From NCBI RefSeq assembly GCF_020781975.1, contig NZ_JAJGNI010000003.1, positions 248,001-312,000 of the forward strand: 64,000 nucleotides of DNA. The letters run 5' to 3'. Below are positions 16,425 through 25,729 of this stretch, piece by piece. This stretch comes from Microbacterium schleiferi. GTDB taxonomy: Bacteria > Actinomycetota > Actinomycetes > Actinomycetales > Microbacteriaceae. How positions within the stretch are numbered: position 1 is the first letter of the stretch; every line of letters begins with the position of its first letter. The notes beneath the pieces are model-generated. The model searched no databases and was not told where the DNA came from. It saw nothing but the letters and a program-made list of their open reading frames with translations. Both the position numbers and the translations under genes were made by a program.

Positions 16425-17189
16425 ATGCCGAAGACCGTTCTGGTCACCGGGGCAAGCTCGGGCCTCGGCGCGCAGTACGCCCGCCGCCTCGCAGCGCGGG
16501 GAGCGGATGTCGTGCTCGTGGGTCGGGACGGGGCAGCCTTGGATGCCGTCGCCACAGAGATCCGCGATCGCTGCCGCGTTCAGGCCGAGGTCCTCGTCGC
16601 CGACCTGACGAAACCGCGCCAGCGGGCGAAGGTCGAGGCCCGGCTGACAGATCCCGAGCGCCCCATCGAGGTTCTGGTCAACAACGCCGGCTTCGGCCTT
16701 CCCCTCGCGTTCGAACGTAACGACATCGAGGACGAAGCCCGTCACCTCGCGCTGCATGTCGAGGCACCGATGCGGCTCATGCACGCAGCCCTCGGCCCCA
16801 TGCTCAGCCGCGGTCACGGACGCGTCATCAACGTCGCGTCGGTTGCCGCGTACACGCCGCGATCGACCTACGGCGCTGTCAAGCGGTGGGTCGTCGAGTT
16901 CTCGCGCTGGGCCAATGCCGCCTACTCGCCCTCGGGGGTGACGGTGACCGCGGTCTGCCCTGGCTTCACCCACACGAACTTCCACGAACGGATGGGGCTG
17001 GCGCCAGGCCGCGAGGGCGTGGCCGACTGGCTGTGGCTCGACGCTGAGGTCGTCGTCGAGCAATCCCTGCGCGATGCAGCGCGCGGCCGGGCACTCTCGA
17101 TCCCGTCCCTGAAGTGGAAGCTGATCACCGCCGTCGCGCGCCTGCTGCCGGCATCCGTCGCTGCAGCCGCGGGCAGCCGCGGTCGGTGA
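16425..17189 (+). CDS. Short-chain dehydrogenase/reductase
   Basis: A classical SDR of 254 residues. The cofactor motif is TGASSGLG at 8-15. LVNNAGFG lies near residue 86, a catalytic serine is in INVASVAAYTP, and the YxxxK pair is in STYGAVKRW near residue 147. The residue after the beta-2 strand is VLVGRDGAAL, where Arg after Gly suggests NADP(H) preference. The C-terminal FHERMGLAPGREGVADWLWLDAEV resembles SDRs annotated as acyl-lipid or ketone reductases, but the substrate cannot be read from the sequence. It converges on the Nudix gene with only six bases between stops. Confidence 0.88.
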   Translation: MPKTVLVTGASSGLGAQYARRLAARGADVVLVGRDGAALDAVATEIRDRCRVQAEVLVADLTKPRQRAKVEARLTDPERPIEVLVNNAGFGLPLAFERNDIEDEARHLALHVEAPMRLMHAALGPMLSRGHGRVINVASVAAYTPRSTYGAVKRWVVEFSRWANAAYSPSGVTVTAVCPGFTHTNFHERMGLAPGREGVADWLWLDAEVVVEQSLRDAARGRALSIPSLKWKLITAVARLLPASVAAAAGSRGR

Positions 17190-17195
17190 GTCCCG

Positions 17196-17741
17196 TCAGC
17201 TCACGCGCCCGAGGTGGATGGCGGCGAACATCAGCGCCGCGATTGTCTCGCCGTCGGTGATCTGGCGGTCGCGAATCATCCCGAGCACCTCAGGAAACGG
17301 AACCCACGACACCTCGTCGATGCCCTCCTCGTGGCGGTCTGTCGCATGGGCACCGGGAACGGGCTCCAGGCCGGTCGCCAGAAACACGTGCTCGGGGGCG
17401 TCGGCGATGCCGTTGAGGGCATACATGAAGCCGATCTCGGTGAGCTCGCCAGCCCGCAGGCCGGTTTCCTCGCGGAGTTCTCGCTCGGCAGCCTCGCGGG
17501 GGGACTCCCCATCGGTGCCCCCGGCGGGGACCTCGATCGATCTCGTGCCGGTGGGGTAGCGCTCCAGGGCGACCAGGCACACCCGGTCGTGCGTATCGAC
17601 GGCTACGACGAACACAGCGGGATGCTGCATCCGGACGACGCCGTAGATCCCCGCGCCGGCAGGACCGCTGACGCCGTCCTCCCGAACCGCGATCCAGCGG
17701 TTCTCATAGACCGATCTCGAGGATTCCGTGCGCCACGACAT
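17196..17741 (-). CDS. Nudix hydrolase, ADP-ribose pyrophosphatase type
   Basis: A 181-residue Nudix enzyme. The Nudix box GX5EX7REUXEEXGU is complete as GTDGESPREAAERELREETGL around residues 75-96 (given here in two parts: GTDGESPREAAE and RELREETGL). The preceding strand RSIEVPAGG and the following ELTEIGFMYALNGIADAPEHVFLA fit the ADP-ribose pyrophosphatase subgroup, which splits ADP-ribose to AMP and ribose 5-phosphate. The N-terminal SSRSVYENRWIAVREDGV is likewise subgroup-like. ATG 17741 is supported by TAGCCT six bases upstream. The exact substrate is inference. Confidence 0.88.
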   Translation of the reverse strand: MSWRTESSRSVYENRWIAVREDGVSGPAGAGIYGVVRMQHPAVFVVAVDTHDRVCLVALERYPTGTRSIEVPAGGTDGESPREAAERELREETGLRAGELTEIGFMYALNGIADAPEHVFLATGLEPVPGAHATDRHEEGIDEVSWVPFPEVLGMIRDRQITDGETIAALMFAAIHLGRVS

Positions 17742-17747
17742 GCCACC

Positions 17748-17753
17748 AGGCTA
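17748..17753 (-). promoter_or_regulatory. Leaderless -10 box of the Nudix gene
   Basis: TAGCCT on the minus strand ends 6 bases before the ATG at 17741. It lies back to back with the dapA box 46 bases away. Confidence 0.55.
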
Positions 17754-17798
17754 GAGTCCCGCAGGTGCCGGTCGCGGTGACCCCGGATGCCGAACCGA

Positions 17799-17804
17799 TA
17801 GCCT
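17799..17804 (+). promoter_or_regulatory. Leaderless -10 box of dapA
   Basis: TAGCCT ends 6 bases before the dapA ATG. Confidence 0.6.
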
Positions 17805-17810
17805 GAACCC

Positions 17811-18788
17811 ATGACGCACTCGACAAACCCGTTCGGGCAGGTGCTCGTCGCGCTGGTCACTCCCATGACCGCCGACGGCGAAGTCGACTGGCCGGCCGTC
17901 GAGAAGCACATCGACGATGTGATCGGCGCAGGGGCCGACGGCATCGTGGTGACCGGAACGACGGGGGAGACCTCGACCCTGACCGATGCCGAGAAGATCC
18001 GCCTCGTCGAGGTCGGCAAAGACGTCGCAGCCGGACGGGCGAAGATCATCACCGGCGGTGGCTCCAACGAGACAGCCCACGCGATCGAGCTGTACAAGGC
18101 CAGCGAGAAGGTCGGTGCCGACGGCATCATGATCGTCACGCCCTACTACAACAAGCCCACCCAGGCCGGCATCCTGACCCACTTCCGCCTCGTCGCCGAC
18201 GCCACGGATCTGCCCGTCATCCTCTACGACATCCCGGGCCGCACGGGCGTGCCCATCCGGTACGAGACCATCCTGCGGCTGGCCAAGCACCCGAACATCC
18301 TCGCGATCAAAGACGCCAAGGGCGATTTCAGCGAGGTGAGCCGCGTGCTCAACCAGACCGACCTGCTGTACTTCTCCGGCGATGACGCCAACGTGCTGCC
18401 GCATCTGTCGATCGGAGCATCCGGCCTGATCGGCGTCACGGCCAACATCGCCGCGCAGCCCTACCGGGAGATCGTCAACGCCGTGAACGCGGGAGACCTC
18501 ACCGCTGCCACTGCCGCCCACCGCAAGCTCGAACCGCTCGTGCGCGCCGTCATGACGCACGTTCCCGGCACCGTCTCGGCCAAGTACATCCTCCACGGGC
18601 TCGGCCGGATCACCAGCCCTCGCGTGCGGCTGCCGCTCGTGGGCCCGGAGGAGTGGGAAGCCGCCAAGATCGAGGATGAACTGGCCCTCGTGTCGGGCGT
18701 TCCCGGTGCCGATTTCTCGAACTTCCGCCCCGACCGCAACGCTGCCGCCGGCGGTGCCCTGCCCAAGGTCTCGGGCACCACGCGCTGA
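17811..18788 (+). CDS. dapA: 4-hydroxy-tetrahydrodipicolinate synthase
   Basis: First committed enzyme of the lysine/diaminopimelate branch, condensing pyruvate with aspartate semialdehyde. The TIM barrel shows GTTGETSTL (Thr pair of the proton relay), the tyrosine in TPYYNKPTQ and the Schiff-base Lys167 in LAIKDAKGDF. At 325 residues it is about 25 longer than usual, with an extra tail (SNFRPDRNAAAGGALPKVSG) whose role is unknown. It is followed after 23 bases by the RNase J gene; the dapA-rnj neighbourhood is common in actinobacteria and Firmicutes. Start fixed by ATG and the leaderless box. Confidence 0.96.
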   Translation: MTHSTNPFGQVLVALVTPMTADGEVDWPAVEKHIDDVIGAGADGIVVTGTTGETSTLTDAEKIRLVEVGKDVAAGRAKIITGGGSNETAHAIELYKASEKVGADGIMIVTPYYNKPTQAGILTHFRLVADATDLPVILYDIPGRTGVPIRYETILRLAKHPNILAIKDAKGDFSEVSRVLNQTDLLYFSGDDANVLPHLSIGASGLIGVTANIAAQPYREIVNAVNAGDLTAATAAHRKLEPLVRAVMTHVPGTVSAKYILHGLGRITSPRVRLPLVGPEEWEAAKIEDELALVSGVPGADFSNFRPDRNAAAGGALPKVSGTTR

Positions 18789-18811
18789 TCCCCAGCGCCG
18801 ATAGGAGTCGC

Positions 18812-20488
18812 ATGTCCAACGCTGTTCTCGCCCCACCCCCGCTCGAATCGGGGACGCTGCGCGTCATCCCGCTCGGGGGCCTCGGCGAGGTCGGCCGCAA
18901 CATGACGATCTTCGAGCTCGACGGCAAGATCCTGGTCGTGGACTGCGGGGTGCTCTTCCCTGAGGAGCATCAGCCAGGAGTGGACCTCATCCTTCCCGAC
19001 TTCGAGCCCCTCAAGGAGCGCCTGGACGACATCGTCGGGGTCGTGCTCACGCACGGTCACGAAGACCACATCGGCGCGGTTCCGTACCTGCTAAAACTCA
19101 AGGGCGACCTTCCCTTGATCGGCTCGGGCCTGACCCTCGCGCTCACCGAAGCAAAGCTCAAGGAACACCGGCTGCGCCCCTACACCCTCACGGTGAAGGA
19201 GGGCCAGGTCGAACGGCTCGGCCCGTTCGAGCTCGAGTTCGTCGCGGTCAACCACTCGATTCCCGACGCGCTCGCGGTAGCCATCCGCACCCACGCCGGC
19301 ACGGTGCTGGCCACCGGCGACTTCAAGATGGACCAGCTCCCGCTGGATGGGCGCCTGACCGACCTTCGAGCGTTCTCGCGCCTGGGCGAAGCCGGTGTCG
19401 ACCTCTTCCTCGTCGACTCCACCAACGCCGACGTCCCCGGATTCACACCCCTCGAGAAGGAGATCGGCCCGGTCCTCGACCAGGTCATCGGCAAAGCGCC
19501 GCGCCGGGTCATCGTCGCGAGTTTCTCCAGCCACGTCCATCGCGTTCAGCAGGTGATGGATGCCGCTGCCGCCCACGGACGCCGCTTGGCGCTGCTCGGC
19601 CGCAGCATGGTGCGCAATATGACGATCGCCGAAGACCTCGGCTATCTGAACGTGCCGGACGGCCTTCTCATCGACTACAAGAAGGCCCGCAACCTTCCGG
19701 ACGATCAGATCGTCTACATGTCGACCGGATCGCAGGGCGAGCCGATGGCGGTGCTCTCGCGCATGGCCAACCTCGACCACGAGATCGAGCCGGGTCCGGG
19801 CGACACCGTCATCCTCGCCTCGAGCCTGATCCCCGGCAACGAGAACGCCGTCTACCGCGTCATTGACGGGCTCACCAAGCTCGGTGCCAATGTCGTGCAC
19901 AAGGCCAACGCCAAGGTCCACGTGTCGGGCCACGCTGCCGCCGGCGAGCTGCTCTACTGCTACAACATCCTCAAGCCCCGAAACGTGCTCCCCGTCCACG
20001 GCGAGTACCGGCACCTGATGGCCAACGCCCAGCTGGCGCAGCAGACCGGCGTTCCCGCCGAGAATACGATCGTCGCCGAGAACGGGTCTGTCATCGATCT
20101 CCGCGACGGTGTCGCGCGCAACGTCGGTCAGCTCGATCTCGGGTTCGTCTACGTCGACGGGTCGAGCGTCGGTGAGATCACGGATGCCGACCTCAAGGAC
20201 CGTCGCATCCTTGGCGAAGAGGGCTTCATTTCGGTGATCGTCGTCGTGGATGCCGCAACCGGCCGCATCATCTCCGGTCCCGAGGTCCACGCCCGAGGTT
20301 TCGCGGAGGACGCTGCAGTGTTCGAGAGCGTGAAGCCCAAGATCGCTGCGGCACTCGCGGAGGCAGCGCAGTCCGGTGTGCGCGACAATCACGCGCTCTC
20401 GCAGGTCGTGCGTCGCACGATCGGCCGCTGGGTGAATCAGTCCCTGCGGCGCCGGCCGATGATCGTGCCGCTGGTCATCGAGGCCTGA
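18812..20488 (+). CDS. rnj: Ribonuclease J
   Basis: Metallo-beta-lactamase/beta-CASP ribonuclease with 5'-3' exonuclease and endonuclease roles in RNA maturation and decay. The 558 residues have the zinc motif LTHGHEDHIGAVPYL (HxHxDH) near residue 80, the later metal ligands in ATGDFKMD and in VHVSGHAAAGELLY, and the beta-CASP insert between them. The C-terminal domain (SVGEITDADLKDRRILGEEGFISVIVVVD) is standard. AGGAG lies five bases before the ATG, so it is probably translated from the dapA transcript. Functional partner in this window: PNPase (7670). Confidence 0.95.
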   Translation: MSNAVLAPPPLESGTLRVIPLGGLGEVGRNMTIFELDGKILVVDCGVLFPEEHQPGVDLILPDFEPLKERLDDIVGVVLTHGHEDHIGAVPYLLKLKGDLPLIGSGLTLALTEAKLKEHRLRPYTLTVKEGQVERLGPFELEFVAVNHSIPDALAVAIRTHAGTVLATGDFKMDQLPLDGRLTDLRAFSRLGEAGVDLFLVDSTNADVPGFTPLEKEIGPVLDQVIGKAPRRVIVASFSSHVHRVQQVMDAAAAHGRRLALLGRSMVRNMTIAEDLGYLNVPDGLLIDYKKARNLPDDQIVYMSTGSQGEPMAVLSRMANLDHEIEPGPGDTVILASSLIPGNENAVYRVIDGLTKLGANVVHKANAKVHVSGHAAAGELLYCYNILKPRNVLPVHGEYRHLMANAQLAQQTGVPAENTIVAENGSVIDLRDGVARNVGQLDLGFVYVDGSSVGEITDADLKDRRILGEEGFISVIVVVDAATGRIISGPEVHARGFAEDAAVFESVKPKIAAALAEAAQSGVRDNHALSQVVRRTIGRWVNQSLRRRPMIVPLVIEA

Positions 20489-20534
20489 GCTTCCAGCGCC
20501 GCTGGTCGGCGGATGCGCGACCTGTCGCGCTCGC

Positions 20535-20540
20535 TACAAT
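20535..20540 (+). promoter_or_regulatory. Leaderless -10 box of the GNAT gene
   Basis: TACAAT ends 6 bases before the ATG at 20547. Confidence 0.6.
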
Positions 20541-20546
20541 CACGGC

Positions 20547-21041
20547 ATGCCCGCCACCTTCAGCATCCGCCCCGCGACGGCTGCCGATGGCGCGTTCCTG
20601 GGTGACATGGTCGTCGAGGCAGCCAACTGGTCGCCGGGACGCTCTCGTCCGCGATACGAGGTGCTGACTGCCCCCGAGCACGGCAGGTATGTCTCGGGCT
20701 GGATGCGTCCCGGGGACGCCGGGTTCGTCGCGTCGGATCCGCAGGGGGAGCCCATCGGGGCGGCGTGGTATCGGATGTTCCCGCGATCCGACCCCGGATT
20801 CGGCTACGTCGGCACTGGTGTTCCCGAGCTGATCATCGGGGTGCGGCCCATCTGGCGGGCACACGGGGTCGGCCGCGCGCTTCTGCGCGCCCTGTCCGAC
20901 AACGCTCGCGCCGCCGGGTTCGCGCGTCTGAGCCTGAGCGTCGAGCGGGGCAACTTCGCCGCGGTCTTCTACCGCACCGAGGGCTTCGCGGTAGTCCAGA
21001 GCGGTTTCGGTCGCGACACCATGGTCAAGCGCCTGCGCTGA
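20547..21041 (+). CDS. GNAT-family N-acetyltransferase
   Basis: A 164-residue acyl-CoA-dependent N-acetyltransferase. The acetyl-CoA pyrophosphate loop is in VRPIWRAHGVGRALLRAL (Q/R-x-x-G-x-G/A pattern) near residue 100, with the preceding strand GVPELIIGV and the last fold element LSLSVERGNFAAVFYRTEGFAVV. Nothing in the sequence or its neighbours (RNase J upstream, ftsK downstream, both with their own signals) indicates the substrate. It is probably a single-gene unit, bounded by the leaderless promoter and the stem-loop at 21054-21112. Confidence 0.88.
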   Translation: MPATFSIRPATAADGAFLGDMVVEAANWSPGRSRPRYEVLTAPEHGRYVSGWMRPGDAGFVASDPQGEPIGAAWYRMFPRSDPGFGYVGTGVPELIIGVRPIWRAHGVGRALLRALSDNARAAGFARLSLSVERGNFAAVFYRTEGFAVVQSGFGRDTMVKRLR

Positions 21042-21053
21042 CGGATCGTCGAG

Positions 21054-21112
21054 ACTGCATCGTGCCCGCGAGGGCGCGTGAGGCGCGCACTGGCTCGCGG
21101 GCACACTGCAGT
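21054..21112. repeat. Long intergenic stem-loop between GNAT gene and ftsK
   Basis: Inverted repeat ACTGCA-tc-GTGCCCGCGAG (21054-21072) with CTCGCGGGCAC-ac-TGCAGT (21094-21112): 17 paired bases around a 2-base mismatch, with a 21-base loop that can itself fold (GCGC/GCGC). It may serve as terminator, or be a dispersed palindrome; its right arm resembles 25003-25026. Confidence 0.6.
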
Positions 21113-21194
21113 TTCGCGGCGGACGCATCGGGCGGATGCCGACAGGCCGCGTCGTTCCGCGGATTTGTCGGTGGTCGCACCTACCGTGGAGGTC

Positions 21195-23861
21195 ATGCCG
21201 AGGAGTAGCACCAAGACCTCGACCTCTGGTCGTGCGCCCGCGAAGGGCTCGCGTTCGCGCGCGTCAGCGCCGGCGCCCAAGCGGTACGTCGGCGACGAAG
21301 AGCGCCCCGCACTGATCGTGCGGATGTGGCTGGGCCTGGCTCACGCGACCGGCGGCGTGTTCCGCGCGTTCGGTCCCGAGACCCTCGAGAAAGACCAGCG
21401 GCGCGACGGATTCCCCTTCTTCTTGGTGCTGCTCGCGATCGCCGGCGCAGTAGTGGAGTGGTTCTTCATCGGGTCGGAGGTCGGCGAGACGATCTCGGCC
21501 TACTCGGTCGGCGCGCTTGTCGGACGCGTCGCGTTCGTGCTGCCGGTGCTGCTGGTGATCCTCGCGGGCTGGCTGTTTCGTCATCCGGCATCCGTCCACG
21601 ACAACGGCAGGATCGGGATCGGCTTCGGTCTCATCATCCTGGTCATCGCGGCTTTCGCCCATGTCTACGGCGGCCGCCCGCAGCCGCGCGACGGCCTCCC
21701 GGCACTGAGTGCGGCAGGCGGCGTCTTCGGCTGGATGCTGGGCGAGCCGCTCGCGCTGGGATTGACCTTGATCGGCGCCGGCATCGTGCTGGCCCTGCTC
21801 GGCATCCTCAGCATCCTGATCCTCACCAAGACGCCGCCCAACCGCATCGGCAGGCGCCTGGGCGACCTCTATGCCTGGATGTTCGGCGCGGAGCGCGCGA
21901 CGCGACCCGCCGAGTCGGCCGACACTGACGAGACAGAGTCTGGCGAACGCACGTCCTTGCCCTGGTGGCGCCGTAACAGCTCGGGACGCGAGCAGGATGC
22001 CGACGGCGGTCAGTCGACCGAGGACTTCCTCACCGAACTCCTGCCGCCGGGCCCTCCCGAGGGAGGCTTCGATCAGGCCTTCGCGGCAGTTGCATCGGAT
22101 GCGCCGGCACCGGATGCCCTCACCGAGGTCATCGATCCCGCCGTCCTCGACGGCGCGAAGAAGGCGGTCAGCGGATCGCACACGGGGCTCCAGGACGACG
22201 ATGCCGACGACGAGGATGCCGCCCTCCCCGGCGTGATCGGCATTGGCAGCGATGCCCCCCGGTCTGCTCCGACCGCGCCCTACCGACTCCCGTCGGTCAA
22301 CAACCTCTCGGCGGGGACTCCCGCGAAGTCGCGCTCGGAGGCCAACGACGCGGTCGTCCGGGCGATCACAAGCGTCTTCGAGGAATTCTCGATCAACGCA
22401 CGGGTGACCGGGTTCTCGCGCGGGCCGACAGTCACGCAGTACGAGATCGAGCTCGGCCCCGGTGTGAAGGTCGAGCGCATCACGGCGCTCACGAACAACA
22501 TCGCTTACGCCGTCGCCTCCAACGAGGTGCGCATCCTCGCGCCGATCCCCGGCAAGAGCGCGATCGGTGTCGAGATCCCCAACACCGATCGAGAGATCGT
22601 CACGCTCGGTGACGTCCTGCGCTCGGCGGCTGCCACTCAGTCCACGCATCCGATGACGATCGGCGTGGGCAAGGACGTCGGTGGCGGCTTCGTTGTGGCG
22701 AACCTCGCGAAGATGCCCCACCTACTCGTCGCCGGTTCGACCGGCTCGGGTAAGTCGAGCTTCGTGAACTCGATGATCACGAGCCTGCTGATGCGCGCCA
22801 AGCCCTCCGAGGTGCGGATGGTGCTGATCGACCCCAAGCGCGTCGAGTTGACTTCCTATGCTGGCGTGCCGCACCTGATCACCCCCATCATCACGAACCC
22901 CAAGAAGGCGGCGGAAGCCCTCCAGTGGGTCGTGAAAGAGATGGACATGCGCTACGACGACCTCGCGTCGTTCGGGTTCCGCCACATCGACGATTTCAAC
23001 CGTGCGGTCGTCGCTGGCGAGGTGAAGCTGCCGCCCGGCAGTGAACGGGTCCTCAAGCCCTACCCCTACCTCTTGGTCGTGGTTGACGAGCTCGCCGACC
23101 TCATGATGGTCGCCCCACGCGATGTCGAAGACTCGATCGTGCGCATCACACAGCTGGCGCGAGCGAGCGGCATCCATCTGGTACTGGCGACACAGCGACC
23201 CTCGGTCGACGTCGTGACGGGCCTCATCAAGGCCAACGTCCCCTCGCGTCTCGCTTTCGCGGTGACCAGCGTCACCGACTCCCGCGTCATCCTGGATCAG
23301 CCCGGCGCCGACCGTCTGATCGGCCAGGGCGATGCGCTGTTCCTGCCGATGGGGGCCTCGAAGACCCTGCGCGTGCAGGGTGCGTGGGTGAGCGAATCCG
23401 AGATCGAGAAAGTCGTCGCGCACGTGACGGGGCAGGCCCGCCCCGAGTATCGATCGGACGTGCAGGCGGCTGCCGAGAAGAAAGAGGTGGATGCCGACAT
23501 CGGTGACGACCTTGAACTGCTGCTGGCTGCAGCAGAACTCGTCGTCTCGACGCAGTTCGGTTCGACCTCGATGCTCCAGCGCAAGCTCCGCGTCGGCTTC
23601 GCGAAGGCGGGGCGGCTCATGGACCTCCTCGAATCACGCGAGATCGTCGGTCCGTCTGAGGGGTCGAAGGCGCGCGATGTGCTGGTGACAGCGGAGCAGC
23701 TGCCCGACGTGCTCGCTCGTCTTCGCGGTGAAGATTCGCCGGGTGCGGCATCCGAGGACCCGTACGGTCCGGATGCCGTGGACAGCCAGTTCGCAGGGTA
23801 CGAGGTCGTCGACGGCGACGACGGCAGCGAAGATGCCTGGGGGCTGACAGGGCGCGACTGA
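21195..23861 (+). CDS. ftsK: DNA translocase FtsK
   Basis: Septum-located ATPase that pumps chromosome ends toward dif sites in division. The 888-residue protein has four hydrophobic segments between about 65 and 215, an acidic low-complexity linker (about 230-370), the FtsK alpha/beta motor with Walker [14 protein letters not shown] near 513-524 and Walker [13 protein letters not shown], and a C-terminal winged-helix gamma domain ([23 protein letters not shown]) that would read KOPS sites. The ATG at 21195 is chosen for GTGGAGGTC in front of it rather than the upstream in-frame GTG at 21078, which would run through the stem-loop. At the short end of the usual length range. Confidence 0.94.
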   Translation: MPRSSTKTSTSGRAPAKGSRSRASAPAPKRYVGDEERPALIVRMWLGLAHATGGVFRAFGPETLEKDQRRDGFPFFLVLLAIAGAVVEWFFIGSEVGETISAYSVGALVGRVAFVLPVLLVILAGWLFRHPASVHDNGRIGIGFGLIILVIAAFAHVYGGRPQPRDGLPALSAAGGVFGWMLGEPLALGLTLIGAGIVLALLGILSILILTKTPPNRIGRRLGDLYAWMFGAERATRPAESADTDETESGERTSLPWWRRNSSGREQDADGGQSTEDFLTELLPPGPPEGGFDQAFAAVASDAPAPDALTEVIDPAVLDGAKKAVSGSHTGLQDDDADDEDAALPGVIGIGSDAPRSAPTAPYRLPSVNNLSAGTPAKSRSEANDAVVRAITSVFEEFSINARVTGFSRGPTVTQYEIELGPGVKVERITALTNNIAYAVASNEVRILAPIPGKSAIGVEIPNTDREIVTLGDVLRSAAATQSTHPMTIGVGKDVGGGFVVANLAKMPHLLVAGSTGSGKSSFVNSMITSLLMRAKPSEVRMVLIDPKRVELTSYAGVPHLITPIITNPKKAAEALQWVVKEMDMRYDDLASFGFRHIDDFNRAVVAGEVKLPPGSERVLKPYPYLLVVVDELADLMMVAPRDVEDSIVRITQLARASGIHLVLATQRPSVDVVTGLIKANVPSRLAFAVTSVTDSRVILDQPGADRLIGQGDALFLPMGASKTLRVQGAWVSESEIEKVVAHVTGQARPEYRSDVQAAAEKKEVDADIGDDLELLLAAAELVVSTQFGSTSMLQRKLRVGFAKAGRLMDLLESREIVGPSEGSKARDVLVTAEQLPDVLARLRGEDSPGAASEDPYGPDAVDSQFAGYEVVDGDDGSEDAWGLTGRD

Positions 23862-23897
23862 CCGGTCTCGTCCCGCGGTAGGCGGGGCCTCTCGCAG

Positions 23898-23903
23898 TAG
23901 GCT
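23898..23903 (+). promoter_or_regulatory. Leaderless -10 box of pgsA
   Basis: TAGGCT ends 6 bases before the pgsA ATG. Confidence 0.6.
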
Positions 23904-23909
23904 CGGCCC

Positions 23910-24500
23910 ATGGCGATTCCGCGGCAGCTTCCCAACGCGATCACGATCGTGCGCATCCTCATGGCGCCGATCTTCCTGTGGATGCTGCTCGCCGACGGGG
24001 GATCGGACGGTGCACTCCGATGGTGGGCGGCGGTGATCTTCATCGTCGCCATCGCCACCGACGGGATCGACGGGTATCTCGCCCGCAAGTACGAGATCGT
24101 CACCGACCTCGGCAAGCTCCTGGATCCGATCGCCGACAAGGTGCTCACCGGGTTCGCGTTCATCGGTCTCTCGATCCTCGGCGAGTTGCCGTGGTGGATA
24201 ACGATCGTGGTCCTGATCCGCGAGGTCGGAATCACGATCTATCGGTTCATCGTCGTCAGCGATCATGTGCTCGCTGCAGCCTGGATGGGAAAGCTCAAGA
24301 CAGTGGCGCAGGCCGTTGCGCTCTCACTCGCCCTCCTGCCGCTGTGGAACCTCGTGGGCGAGTGGATCTTCTGGGTCAACGGCGTTGCCATGACCATCGC
24401 CGTCGTTCTCACGATCGCGAGTGGAATCGACTATGTCGTCACGGAGATCCGGGCAGCTCGGACTCGACGTGGTGAGGTAGCGCCGTCGGCGGAATCATGA
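23910..24500 (+). CDS. pgsA: CDP-diacylglycerol-glycerol-3-phosphate 3-phosphatidyltransferase
   Basis: Integral membrane enzyme that makes phosphatidylglycerophosphate, precursor of phosphatidylglycerol and cardiolipin. The CDP-alcohol phosphatidyltransferase motif D-x2-D-G-x2-A-R-x8-G-x3-D-x3-D is complete in two parts, TDGIDGYLARKY and DLGKLLDPIADK. At 196 residues it has family length, with about five hydrophobic segments. Its 3' end overlaps the cinA-like gene by four bases (ATGA). The pgsA-cinA-clgR-recA order is a conserved actinobacterial block, which supports the assignment to PG synthesis rather than another CDP-alcohol enzyme. Confidence 0.94.
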   Translation: MAIPRQLPNAITIVRILMAPIFLWMLLADGGSDGALRWWAAVIFIVAIATDGIDGYLARKYEIVTDLGKLLDPIADKVLTGFAFIGLSILGELPWWITIVVLIREVGITIYRFIVVSDHVLAAAWMGKLKTVAQAVALSLALLPLWNLVGEWIFWVNGVAMTIAVVLTIASGIDYVVTEIRAARTRRGEVAPSAES

Positions 24501-24988
24501 CGGGCGACGCCTCCGCGAGTGCGTCCGAGGTTCTCGCGACGCTTCGCTCCCGAGGATGGCGGCTGGGTGTTGCCGAGTCGCTGACCGGCGGCGCGCTCGC
24601 TTCGGCTCTCGTGTCGGTCCCTGGCGCTTCGGACGTTTTCCGTGGCGGCGTCGTCGCGTACGCCACCGACCTGAAGGCGAGCCTGCTCGGGGTGGAGGCC
24701 GCGCTCCTGGGCCGCGAGGGTGCGGTGCACCCTGAGGTTGCGATTCAGATGGCCCGCGGCATCCGGGTTGCTACAAAGCCAGCCGGTGTTCTCACCGAGG
24801 TCGGGGTGGCCACGACCGGCGTTGCCGGGCCTGACCCGCAAGATGACGCACCGGTTGGCCGCGTTTATGTCGCTGTGGTGACACCGGAGCGCGAGTCAGT
24901 CACCGAGCATCAGCTCGCCGGTGACCGAGCGACGATCCGCGCGGAGGCGGTCCGAGCGGCACTCGAACTGTTGCGGGTTTCGCTCTGA
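24497..24988 (+). CDS. pncC: CinA-family nicotinamide-nucleotide amidohydrolase
   Basis: A 163-residue stand-alone C-terminal CinA domain. It deamidates nicotinamide mononucleotide to nicotinate mononucleotide in NAD recycling. The family core GVAESLTGGALASALVSVPGAS, then FRGGVVAYATDLKASLLGV, and GVATTGVAGPDPQDDAPVG are all present; the serine of AESLTGG is the expected nucleophile. The N-terminal molybdopterin-binding-like domain of long CinA proteins is absent, as in most actinobacterial copies. It overlaps pgsA by four bases and precedes the clgR promoter region. Despite the name cinA, there is no sign of a competence role. Confidence 0.92.
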   Translation: MTGDASASASEVLATLRSRGWRLGVAESLTGGALASALVSVPGASDVFRGGVVAYATDLKASLLGVEAALLGREGAVHPEVAIQMARGIRVATKPAGVLTEVGVATTGVAGPDPQDDAPVGRVYVAVVTPERESVTEHQLAGDRATIRAEAVRAALELLRVSL

Positions 24989-25072
24989 GAGAGCGGAGGT
25001 CGCTCGCGGGAACACCTGATGTTTCGGATGCGTTACTTTCGGTGATTCCCACCCATTCCCCAGAAGGCGGCA

Positions 25073-25102
25073 TTAGTGTGACCTACATCGGTGTTGTACT
25101 GT
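25073..25102 (+). promoter_or_regulatory. Candidate clgR promoter
   Basis: TTAGTG (25073-25078), 18 bases, TACTGT (25097-25102), giving a leader of about 60 bases before the clgR ATG. I did not find a convincing ClgR self-operator in the 178-base gap. Confidence 0.4.
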
Positions 25103-25166
25103 TGTCCACCCGCGACACCAGCGGAATCGCCACCAACAGAAGCAGTCAGTGAGGAGGGGACCCGAG

Positions 25167-25475
25167 ATGGTACTGGTACGTCAAGAGATCGGCGAAGTCC
25201 TTCGTGACTTCCGCCAGCAGAAGGGTCGCACCCTCCGTCAGGTCGCCAGCCGCGCGAGCGTCGCGCTGGGCTACCTGAGCGAGGTGGAGCGTGGTCAGAA
25301 GGAAGCATCGAGCGAAATCCTCGCTTCGGTCGCTGAAGCGCTGGATGTTCCTATCTCGACGATCATGCGTGAAGTCGGTGACCGCCTTGCAGTGCTCGAG
25401 GGCCTGCAGACATTCCCCGACGTCGTTCCCGACGAGCTTGTCGCGTCAATGGACGCCGAGCTCTCGCTGCGCTGA
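25167..25475 (+). CDS. clgR: XRE-family regulator ClgR
   Basis: A 102-residue activator of Clp protease and other proteostasis genes in actinobacteria. The helix-turn-helix spans about 8-62 and carries the family's near-invariant stretch RTLRQVASRASVALGYLSE followed by VERGQKEASSEIL. A short C-terminal tail (LAVLEGLQTFPDVVPDELVAS) is also subgroup-like. The ATG at 25167 is set by AGGAGGGG seven bases upstream; the earlier in-frame start at 25149 would overlap that site. Position between cinA and recA is the conserved place for clgR. ClgR is normally turned over by ClpP; no degradation tag was assessed here. Confidence 0.92.
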   Translation: MVLVRQEIGEVLRDFRQQKGRTLRQVASRASVALGYLSEVERGQKEASSEILASVAEALDVPISTIMREVGDRLAVLEGLQTFPDVVPDELVASMDAELSLR

Positions 25476-25492
25476 CCAGCGCTGCGCTCTGC

Positions 25493-25714
25493 ATGCGTCG
25501 CAGCGAATTCGACCGCGCCGTCACCGACGAGTTCGGTCCTCAATCGGCAGCGCTTCTGGCCGACCTGGTTCTTTCCGGCGTCGGCGGGCGAACCGCCACT
25601 GAGGCCATCGCGGCTGGTGTTCCGCCGCGCGATGTCTGGCTCGCCCTGTGCGCCGAGACCGATGTGCCCGCCCAGCGGCGGTACGGCGTCGGTCGGCTCG
25701 AACCTCGCCGCTGA
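25493..25714 (+). CDS. DUF3046 family protein
   Basis: A 73-residue protein just 17 bases after clgR. It matches the DUF3046 pattern found between clgR and recA throughout actinobacteria: an N-terminal EFDRAVTDEFG, a central GGRTATEAIAAGVPPRDVW and a C-terminal LCAETDVPAQRR. It is small, acidic in its first half and all-helical by appearance. No function is known for the family. The steady linkage to clgR and recA points to joint expression with the stress and repair genes, but the LexA-type palindrome lies after it, so it is probably not under the recA promoter. Confidence 0.85.
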   Translation: MRRSEFDRAVTDEFGPQSAALLADLVLSGVGGRTATEAIAAGVPPRDVWLALCAETDVPAQRRYGVGRLEPRR

Positions 25715-25729
25715 AACGACGGCGTGTCG

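Noticed and set aside
24989..25166. ClgR autoregulation site
   Set aside because: Two TTTCGG copies and a GAGCG/CGCTC hairpin are present, but nothing fits the published CGC-type ClgR palindrome well enough.
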